Source of the DNA: JADMIH01 sp035274425 | GTDB lineage: Bacteria > Chloroflexota > Chloroflexia > QHBQ01 > JADMIH01 | Length of the DNA stretch: 64,000 nt | Direction of reading: 5' to 3' | Assembly: GCA_035274425.1 (NCBI GenBank) | Contig: DATEOC010000030.1 | Coordinates: forward strand, 41,463-105,462 | Shown here: in pieces, positions 7,377 to 14,747 of the stretch | Numbering within the stretch: position 1 is the stretch's first letter | How the letters are laid out: every line of letters begins with the position of its first letter | Notes under the pieces: model-generated | The model's database searches: none | What the model saw: the letters and a program-made list of their open reading frames with translations, nothing else | Told to the model about the DNA's origin: nothing | Position numbers and translations under genes: made by a program

Positions 7377-10023
7377 AAGCAGGTGTGGCGTGTACCGGAA
7401 CTGCGGGGTGCAGTGCTTCGACCTGACCAGTCTCAAAATTGTAAAGACCGATTTGGCTTTCGCCTGGGATCTCACTGATGTCGCTGATCGGCCAGATACT
7501 TACTTCGGTGGGGTCAGCCGTGGAGGCGAACCTGCCCCTGTAGTTGAGGCCAGACTTAGGGCTAAAGAAAATAGCATTGACGTAGAATTCTTCGTTGAAG
7601 CGCTTGGTGCTAAGGCCCTTACTGCCCGGCACGATGACGCGCTCATGGGAGTCGTCGACAGCCTTGAGGGAGCCGTCGGATTCGAAGCGGATGTCGGCAC
7701 CCTGACTCCGGGCGGAGTTGAGCATGGACTGGAGAACCTGGCGTGTGATGGGATTGACTTCGATCTGGGCTTCTCGCTCAAGGTCTAGGAGTTCGAGAGC
7801 TTTTTCTAGGGTACGGGGGAGGAGGCCGTCCTCCATAAGGCGTCCGGAGAGATGGAGGCTGCCGTAGGTCTGATCGTAGAGCGCGATGAAGCGGCTGCCT
7901 TCGGTGATGGCGTCGCGCTCGGTTCTGTGCTCGTCAGAAGCGACATTGACATCGCGGCGCTCAAACGGGATGAGGATGAGGAAAGCCTCGAAGAAGACTT
8001 CGGAGAGGAGGTCACACTGGAGGCCCGGCGTATTGAGAGCGGGATGAGTAATAATGACGCCAGTGGAGAAGTAGTTCCGCGTGAAGCGTGGTAGGGTGAA
8101 ATAGATACCGCTGGCGATGTCATCAGTTGGATAGTTCCATGTCTTTTCGTTGGGGCCACGACGCTCGCGGAAGCCTGAGACAGACTCCCGGATCTGGAGG
8201 ACCGCTTCCGCAAGTATGAGGTCTGAGAACTGCCGGCTCTGGAAGACGTTGCCTTCAGAAAGGTTGGGGAAGACCTGGGTAGGGAGGGTGACAGGCTGGG
8301 TGGAGTAGTGCTTTTCGTGCCTGACGAGGACAGTTTTGGACGGGATTAGGATCTTATAGACACGGTATGCCTTGGTGGTGTAGAGGTAGACGGCACCCGG
8401 ATAGGCTTCGCGCAGGAGTTGGCCAAATGAGAGATTGCCAAGGTTGCCTTGCTCTGGGCCTTGTTTGAGCTGGACCTTGAATTGGCTTTCGACGTCACGA
8501 AGCGGGTAGATGTACTGGGGGGCTTCGCCGCCTTCGAGCTTCATGCTTTGGAGGTCAACAGGGACTTCGCCGCGGCGCTCGCGGCTGCAGAGTGCAATGA
8601 AGCCGTCGGGCCAATTGACGGAATTGGCGAACTCGGTCGTTTCGTCCAAATGGAGCGCTGTTGAAAGTTGGTCTTGTTCGCCTCCTGGGCGCGCAAGGCA
8701 GAGCGCGTGGATATACTGAATGCGTGTGTTCTCGAGGTAGAGAGCGCTCTCGGCAGGTGGGCGGTTGAGGAGGTTTTCGGGGTCGCGGAAGACGTCTTCA
8801 TCAAATACGGTACCTGAGTTGATGATGAATATCTTGCCTGGGGTATTACGTCCTATCCGTCCGATGCGCTGCTGGAGACTGGTCGAGTGGCGCGGCACCC
8901 CAACCAGGACACCGACGTTGAGACCCTGGATGTCGATGCCAAGTTCAAGCGCGCTAGTGCTGACGACTCCTTTGAGGGTACCACTCGAGAGGCGATTTTG
9001 GATGATGTCGCGGTCCTGAGCCTCATATCCGGCCCTGTACGGGAGGACTGCAAGTTTCTCGAGATGGTCGAGATGAAGCTTCTCTTCGGCGTCGTCATCT
9101 TCTTGATCCTCGGAGCGGGAAACGATAGAGGAAATTTGCTCGGTCTGCTTGCGGCTGTCGACGAAAGCGATGAACCTGGAGGAGGGCTGAGATGCAAGAT
9201 TGGTTAGATAAGCTGAGACCTCCGTGAGGAGGTCAGCGACTTTGGGAGGCGTGACGAGGTTGATCTCAATGGTATGCCTGGGAGAGGTGTCAAGTTCGGG
9301 GCCGACGTGGGAGAATTCAGTGCCAATGAGGTTTTGGACGTGGTTGATCGGATCTGCTACTGTGGCCGAGGCGCAGATGTACTGGGTGGAGCCTCCAAGA
9401 AGGTTGATGGCGTGCTGGAGGCGGCGATAGAGGAAGGCAGCGTTAGAACCGAAGACGCCTGTGTAGGTGTGGACTTCGTCAACGATGATGAGGGCGGTAT
9501 TCTTGAGGAAGTTTTGGACCGCTTTCTGGCTGATATTGGAGAGGAGCCAAGCATGGATTGTGTCGGGGGTGAAGATCAGGACGCTTGCCTTACGAACTAG
9601 CTCAAGACGCTGAGCCGTGGGTACTTGGCCGTCGATGCGCCCAACCTGAGCGTTTACGTTGGCATTACTTAGGGCGATCTTCCAGCGCTCTTCTTGCTCC
9701 TTACCTAAAGCCTTCTGAGGGTAGATTGCAATGATTTTCGTTGAAGGTTTCCTGACGAAGTGCTCGATGGCTGCAAGATAGAAGGGGAGACTTTTGCCTG
9801 AAGATGTTCTGGTGGTGATGCAGATATTCTTGCCTTGGAGGTTGAGGCGGAGGGCCTCTTTTTGGTGGCGGTAGACGCCGTCGGGGAAGGAGGTGGCAAG
9901 GAGTCGCTTCGAGTAAGGTGAGAGGGGCAGATCACTTGTGCTGAAGAGTTCTCCTGGCCGCGGATCAATGGTGAGGGTATCAACGACAGTCCAGTCAGCA
10001 ATAGGCTCGGTGGCTCTATCCAT
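7375..10023 (-). CDS. YprA/MrfA/Hrq1-like DExH superfamily 2 helicase
   Basis: An 882-residue SF2 helicase. Walker A is TRTSSGKS (residues 71-78), Walker B DEVH (182-185), motif III CASATV, then STSALELGIDIQGL and the arginine-finger motif QQRIGRIGRNTPG. This is the arrangement of MrfA/Hrq1 repair helicases and of the helicases in DISARM- and Druantia-like systems. These usually end in a DUF1998 region with a zinc-binding cysteine cluster. Here the equivalent C-terminal part (around ALYDQTYGSLHLSGRLM) lacks such cysteines. The ATG at 10023 has GGAGG at the right spacing and opens the minus-strand run of six genes. It probably translocates 3'-5' on DNA as part of the cluster. Confidence 0.82.
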   Translation of the reverse strand: MDRATEPIADWTVVDTLTIDPRPGELFSTSDLPLSPYSKRLLATSFPDGVYRHQKEALRLNLQGKNICITTRTSSGKSLPFYLAAIEHFVRKPSTKIIAIYPQKALGKEQEERWKIALSNANVNAQVGRIDGQVPTAQRLELVRKASVLIFTPDTIHAWLLSNISQKAVQNFLKNTALIIVDEVHTYTGVFGSNAAFLYRRLQHAINLLGGSTQYICASATVADPINHVQNLIGTEFSHVGPELDTSPRHTIEINLVTPPKVADLLTEVSAYLTNLASQPSSRFIAFVDSRKQTEQISSIVSRSEDQEDDDAEEKLHLDHLEKLAVLPYRAGYEAQDRDIIQNRLSSGTLKGVVSTSALELGIDIQGLNVGVLVGVPRHSTSLQQRIGRIGRNTPGKIFIINSGTVFDEDVFRDPENLLNRPPAESALYLENTRIQYIHALCLARPGGEQDQLSTALHLDETTEFANSVNWPDGFIALCSRERRGEVPVDLQSMKLEGGEAPQYIYPLRDVESQFKVQLKQGPEQGNLGNLSFGQLLREAYPGAVYLYTTKAYRVYKILIPSKTVLVRHEKHYSTQPVTLPTQVFPNLSEGNVFQSRQFSDLILAEAVLQIRESVSGFRERRGPNEKTWNYPTDDIASGIYFTLPRFTRNYFSTGVIITHPALNTPGLQCDLLSEVFFEAFLILIPFERRDVNVASDEHRTERDAITEGSRFIALYDQTYGSLHLSGRLMEDGLLPRTLEKALELLDLEREAQIEVNPITRQVLQSMLNSARSQGADIRFESDGSLKAVDDSHERVIVPGSKGLSTKRFNEEFYVNAIFFSPKSGLNYRGRFASTADPTEVSIWPISDISEIPGESQIGLYNFETGQVEALHPAVPVHATPA

Positions 10024-10364
10024 GGATGTCCTCCAAGTTGTAGAACGGAGTCGTAATACATGCGCAAAGAAAAGCGCAAGTAAGGCAAGAACTTACAACC
10101 CTTAGAAGTGAGGTAGGATACCACTACAATTGAGTTGTGTAGGAGTGTACCAAAAGTGGAGAGAATTTGCAAGGATTCCAACTGAATAGGAGTGGCTAAA
10201 GTACAGCGCCAGCGCTCCGGCCCCGGCCAGGGCCCACAACGGTAGCGGTACTCGGTACCCTACGTGACCATCGGGTGTATGGGGAGGGAGAACCTCCACC
10301 TAAAATAGCGGAAGCGCTACCACCTGAAATGGCCCAGTGGTGGGCTGTATATTAGTGACCTGCA
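10024..10364. other. Intergenic region between helicase island and GTPase operon
   Basis: No coding sequence recognised. It should contain the promoter for the minus-strand helicase run (near 10024-10180) and the 3' end of the GAP1-like gene's transcript. GC-rich segments around 10200-10260 could fold, but I see no clear hairpin with a U-run. The base composition shifts across it, from the moderately GC genes to the left to the distinctly GC-rich GTPase operon to the right. Confidence 0.4.
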
Positions 10365-13300
10365 TTACTTTTCTCCCGGTGGGGGCAAGCCCTCGTCGCT
10401 CGGCGCGTCTTCCACGAAGCTGCCTACCCTTGACGGCTTTCGCAGCCTCTTTAGAGAGAGGAGCCACTCCCAGAACGCGCCCACCGGGTTTCGAGGGCGC
10501 AGCATTAGACGGATACCGGTCGCCAACGCTCGCATATGTTTACGGTCAGCCTCGGGTACCAGGGTGCGTATATCCATTAGTGTGTCGGCCACAGTGGAGA
10601 GAAACACGCGCAGTAAGCTGCTCATAGCTCTGTCATAGCTTCGAAGTACGCCAGGAGTGAGATCTAAGCCCAGGATAGCTTCTCGAAGGGCGAAGTTAGC
10701 GCGCAGAGCCTCACTTGCGTTCCAGGGTGACGCAATACTCAAGTTCACTACTCTATGTAAGCGCATGATGTTGTCGACTGTGTTGAAGTAGCCGTGATTG
10801 TCCAACACGACCACTACCTCTCTCTCGATGCCTTCGAGACGAGACCGCACCATAGTTGCACCACAAGTCGCCGCCTGATCAACGCTCAGGCCCGATCCAA
10901 GTATTCGCTCCAGCATGACACGAAAAAGGTCCAGCCATTCCGCCGCCACTTCCGGCGGGAGCGTCACGGCCCTGCGCTCTAACCACTCGGCGAGCGGTGG
11001 CAGCAGGTCGGCTGCACCCACGCCTTTCACCGACCCGTACCCGGCATCGGGCGACCCGGCGGCCATGAAGGAAAGTTGCGCAAGGGTCAGGACATGTTGG
11101 GGGTCATGCACCGCGAGCATCTCCATAGTCTCAACCCTCACGGTACCGGCTTCTAACCCGCACGCTCGTCGGAACGGACCGATCTTGCGGCGTATTTCTT
11201 CGTCCGCACTTCCTGCCAGGTCCTCCAGCCACTGGAGCACAATGTTGAGGTCCTCTACGGCGTAGCCAGGTGCGCCTGCACCACCGGAGAATTGCCTCAA
11301 TGTCTCCGTCCACGACTCCTGTAGCCTTGTAGTCTTCGTGGTTGTGCCCTCCGAAGGAGGAGACGTGAAGCCTGGGAGCCTCTTGATGAGGGTGCCCTGC
11401 GCAGGCGAGGGGGAGGTGCCCATCGGCTTTGATGAATCGCCCTCGATATGCCTCAAATCATCTCTCACGTAGCCTGCGATGGCGGGCGGTTGAGGCCGCA
11501 ACGGATGGAGGTACGTCCTCCTAAAGATCTGCGCTATAAACTCGAAAAGGAGCGCATCGTTGCCCACCAGAGCCTGGCGGATAGTTGTGTAGGCCTTAGC
11601 ACTCCCGGTCGGCCCGGCTTCGTGCCCTATTTGCCACAACCTCCTCAGGAGCAAGCGAACGGCGGCGCGAGAGGCGCAGAGCTTCACGCCATCGGTGACA
11701 GCGTCCTCAGCCTCGCCCCCTTGAGCTGTGTCTGCCCTCTCGTTTTGGAGTGCGGCAGCACTGCACACAAGGTTGGTCATCAGGGCACCGCACGCACCCC
11801 GCTCGCTACAAAAGGTGCTGAGGAAGTCGAGCGCGGCCAACCCTTCCTCTCTGTCTGCCCTGCGCAGGTGGTGACGAACACCGGCCCAAAGGACCGACCA
11901 AAGCTCCTCCAAGCGCGCTATTCCGTCGCTATGCTGCCCGTGTGGCGCGGGCACTGACCCGTTACGCGCCTCCCCGGATGCATACATCGATGCTACATCC
12001 TCGAAGTACATCTCCAGGAGTTCGGCGTCCTTCTTCCCTGGATCAAAATTCTCAACCACTACCTGAAGCAAGTCTGCCTCTTGATCCACCGGTAATTGCC
12101 TCGGCATGGACGACCATAGGAGTTCGCGCGCCCGGTCGGGGTCGCGTCCCCCGCTTTCCCACATCGACCAGCCGATAACAGCAGCATCAGATGCAACCAG
12201 CACATCCACGATCCTGTCCGGTTCCTCGAAGCTTAGTTGTGCTCTGCACGTCGCGAGATACTCAACTAGGAAGTACGTGCTTCTCTTCTTCCTAAGCTCT
12301 CCGAGCGCTCCGAAATATTGCTGCGCTGGGGAGTTGGCCTTCGTCATTATCGAGTGCCCGCCACGTCGAGTAAGTTGACTCATCTCAAGCCCAGCCTGGC
12401 CATCTCCCCTGGCTTTGCAAAACGCGAGGCGGATGTTGTGTTTCACAAGCGCGGTATCGAGCCAGGTGGCTGACGTCAGATCCACCCGAACTCCGTATGG
12501 AAGGAGCGCGGTCACGGCGTCGAGGAAATCGAGGCGGGCGTCGAACTCCATGTTCTCCCCCTCTAGAATGGCCACTGGGCCATCGAGCAGCTTGCTCGCT
12601 ACCGACGCAACTATCTCGAACCCAACCGCATCTACCTTGCGTGCCCACTCACGGATGCGTGCGAGGTGAACTGGATCGGTGTGGGACGCAGCAGTCGATC
12701 GGGCGGTGCTTCTTGTCCGGCCGTTGCGCCCGGCGGGTGCCGGCGGACTCGCTTCAGTTGAGATTTGCACTACCCTGGCGTTGGGGTGCGCGCCACTCTG
12801 TACAGGCAGCCAGACGGTGCTTGTGGTGTTGGCGGGGAATGGGGCTTGCCCCTGGGGGGTACCCCGTGCGGCCGCGAGTTCAGCATCCCGCCGTTGACCG
12901 TTGCTTGGCAACCCTGCGGCGCTTTCAGCGACCCTTGTACCTTCATCCACTCCAAGGTCTACAGGTACGGGACCCGCTTGCTTTATAAGCTCCCCATAGG
13001 GCAGGAGCGCGCGGTAGAGACTGCTGTAGTCACCGAGCGCGACGCTCCACTCATCGTACGGTACCACCATGCAGGTCATCGCTACTACGTCCCGTGAGTC
13101 GCGGTCCCTCGTGCTTGTCATCTCCTGGCGCACTACTGCGACGTACAATTCGCCTCCCAGGAAGTAGGTGCCAAATGAGGCCCTGGGAGACCCCACGCCA
13201 ATGGTCCTCGCTCGACTTTGTACAGTTCCCGTACGCAGGTGCCCGAACACCTCTTCGAAGTTCCGTTCGCCCCACGATCGCTGCCCCATACGCGTTATGT

Positions 13301-13379
13301 GGTAATCACCCTCGTGCCCCGGTGGCTTAGACCTCAGCGCGAATTCTCCGATGCTCGGAGTTGTGGTTGATCTTGTCAT
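10365..13379 (-). CDS. GAP1-like GTPase-associated protein
   Basis: A 1004-residue protein without membrane segments. The N-terminal ~170 residues, with FGTYFLGGELYVAVVRQ and YSSLYRALLPYGELIK, and the middle block around residues 280-330 (LDAVTALLPYGVRVDLTSATW followed by a 'RLAF' strand) recall the N and M domains of GTPase-associated protein 1. In NTP-dependent biological-conflict systems that family is encoded next to a P-loop GTPase, exactly as here (58 bases after the GTPase stop). A flexible, basic, alanine/threonine-rich linker lies near residues 210-235. It starts at ATG 13379 (GAGAGGG upstream). Function is unknown; it probably senses or transmits the GTPase state. The assignment rests on remembered family patterns, so moderate confidence. 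Confidence 0.5.
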   Translation of the reverse strand: MTRSTTTPSIGEFALRSKPPGHEGDYHITRMGQRSWGERNFEEVFGHLRTGTVQSRARTIGVGSPRASFGTYFLGGELYVAVVRQEMTSTRDRDSRDVVAMTCMVVPYDEWSVALGDYSSLYRALLPYGELIKQAGPVPVDLGVDEGTRVAESAAGLPSNGQRRDAELAAARGTPQGQAPFPANTTSTVWLPVQSGAHPNARVVQISTEASPPAPAGRNGRTRSTARSTAASHTDPVHLARIREWARKVDAVGFEIVASVASKLLDGPVAILEGENMEFDARLDFLDAVTALLPYGVRVDLTSATWLDTALVKHNIRLAFCKARGDGQAGLEMSQLTRRGGHSIMTKANSPAQQYFGALGELRKKRSTYFLVEYLATCRAQLSFEEPDRIVDVLVASDAAVIGWSMWESGGRDPDRARELLWSSMPRQLPVDQEADLLQVVVENFDPGKKDAELLEMYFEDVASMYASGEARNGSVPAPHGQHSDGIARLEELWSVLWAGVRHHLRRADREEGLAALDFLSTFCSERGACGALMTNLVCSAAALQNERADTAQGGEAEDAVTDGVKLCASRAAVRLLLRRLWQIGHEAGPTGSAKAYTTIRQALVGNDALLFEFIAQIFRRTYLHPLRPQPPAIAGYVRDDLRHIEGDSSKPMGTSPSPAQGTLIKRLPGFTSPPSEGTTTKTTRLQESWTETLRQFSGGAGAPGYAVEDLNIVLQWLEDLAGSADEEIRRKIGPFRRACGLEAGTVRVETMEMLAVHDPQHVLTLAQLSFMAAGSPDAGYGSVKGVGAADLLPPLAEWLERRAVTLPPEVAAEWLDLFRVMLERILGSGLSVDQAATCGATMVRSRLEGIEREVVVVLDNHGYFNTVDNIMRLHRVVNLSIASPWNASEALRANFALREAILGLDLTPGVLRSYDRAMSSLLRVFLSTVADTLMDIRTLVPEADRKHMRALATGIRLMLRPRNPVGAFWEWLLSLKRLRKPSRVGSFVEDAPSDEGLPPPGEK

Positions 13380-13437
13380 CTCATCCCTCTCTAAGTACTT
13401 AGTTGCTCATCGGTCGGTGAACCCATTCGTGCTGACC

Positions 13438-14694
13438 TCACTTCGACGGTCCAGTCGGCCAGGTAGGCTCCTGGGTGCGCCCATTCCCCAGCTGGAGCCC
13501 CGCAAGCGTCGACATCGGCATCGTAGGCGCGTTAGCGGCGGCCTCACGCTGGTCCGTAACGTATGGTGCGCCGGCAGTGACGCTCTGCGCACTCGTAGCG
13601 ACTGGTTGCGCCACGCCCGCGTGATCCGCTACCGACAACCTATACCCTTCCATGAATGACTCAAGGACGTTTATCGGGCGGGCACTTCCGCGCAAGCACG
13701 GACCTTCCGAACTGTGCAGCACGTTCCGGTAGTCGCGAGGGTCGAACCCTCCCCATGGCTGCATGTAGAAGCCGCATGCGCTGATGACCTCGTAGCTCAC
13801 CCTGTCGGGGTCGAAGTTGTTCCTTATGAGCATCTTCGTCTGCTCATCCGCTAGGAACTCGAACGCCACCCTGGGGTCGCGCACGACAGGCACCGTACTG
13901 TTCATATCAACGATCCCCTCGAACGACTGTAGCCTGGAGAAGACCTCAGGGTCGTCGTACTTCGCCACCCTGACTAGAAGGCGCTGCTTCAAGGGCCCAC
14001 GCACGGCCTTCTTCGCTGCCTCGTTACGCATCTTCAACAACAGGCTCACCCATCTGTGAAGGTACTTATAGTTATCGTCGTTTGTACCCTCGATAGTGGC
14101 GTCGAAGAGAAAGATGATCACATCGCTCTTCCCGATCTCTTCCCACGCTTGTTTCTCTGCGCTGGTCAATTGCGAGGTCTTAATCAGGAACTGACCGCCT
14201 GGGTAGTCACGCAGGCTCACAGTGAACGCTACCTCCCGACCGTAGTTCTGAGCGAGGCGCTTCTGAATCCCGATGCGCAGTCGGGCCTTGCGAGGCGTCT
14301 TGTCGTACCATCTCTGCACCCACCGTGGCGGCACCGTCCCATCGATGATGAAGGTGTATGTGACAGGATCTACACTCCCCCCTTTGACGGGAAACTCCCC
14401 TTCGCGAAAGAGGGCGGTGGAATCGAGCATGAAGTTGTCCGAGTTGTCATCGACGGGAGAGATCCTCCAGGGGATGAGGCCGTACATGTTCACCGAGGTG
14501 AAGAGGGCTGCGGCCACCGCACTCTTTCCCGAGCTCGGCGCCCCAGCGAGCGTGATCACTATGTCGAGCGCCTCTTCGTTCTTACCGCCCCTGCGGCCCT
14601 TGCGTGGCGCACCCGACGCCACGGCTCCCGGTAATGCCGTTACCACTGTGAAAAGGAACATTATCGTGGCAATAGCCATTCTGACCATGAGCAT
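13438..14694 (-). CDS. Membrane-tethered P-loop GTPase of the conflict-system type
   Basis: A 418-residue protein with a clear GTPase core: Walker A GAPSSGKS (51-58), a DxxG switch in RDYPGGQF (163-166), a hydrophobic strand DVIIFLFDAT, and AKYD (244-247) in the place of the guanine-specifying N/TKxD. A hydrophobic helix (about residues 6-28) precedes PRKGRRGGK. By the positive-inside rule this implies a membrane anchor with the GTPase domain in the cytoplasm. ATG 14694 has GGAGG at good spacing, supporting this N-terminus. The C-terminal 80 residues are low-complexity. It sits between the pseudokinase-vWA gene (53-base gap) and the GAP1-like gene. Related GTPases head NTP-dependent defence systems; here the neighbours suggest a link with cell-wall synthesis. 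Confidence 0.65.
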   Translation of the reverse strand: MLMVRMAIATIMFLFTVVTALPGAVASGAPRKGRRGGKNEEALDIVITLAGAPSSGKSAVAAALFTSVNMYGLIPWRISPVDDNSDNFMLDSTALFREGEFPVKGGSVDPVTYTFIIDGTVPPRWVQRWYDKTPRKARLRIGIQKRLAQNYGREVAFTVSLRDYPGGQFLIKTSQLTSAEKQAWEEIGKSDVIIFLFDATIEGTNDDNYKYLHRWVSLLLKMRNEAAKKAVRGPLKQRLLVRVAKYDDPEVFSRLQSFEGIVDMNSTVPVVRDPRVAFEFLADEQTKMLIRNNFDPDRVSYEVISACGFYMQPWGGFDPRDYRNVLHSSEGPCLRGSARPINVLESFMEGYRLSVADHAGVAQPVATSAQSVTAGAPYVTDQREAAANAPTMPMSTLAGLQLGNGRTQEPTWPTGPSK

Positions 14695-14747
14695 CTCTTT
14701 GCCTCCTTGGCATCCTGTTGCACTACATCATTGGTAAGCCGTGGCCC

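Noticed and set aside
7354..9600. Plus-strand frames opposite the DExH helicase
   Set aside because: Antisense shadows of a protein with all helicase motifs.
11448..12988. Plus-strand open frames over the GAP1-like gene
   Set aside because: GC-rich shadow frames with no ribosome sites; they overlap a well-formed 1004-residue protein on the other strand.
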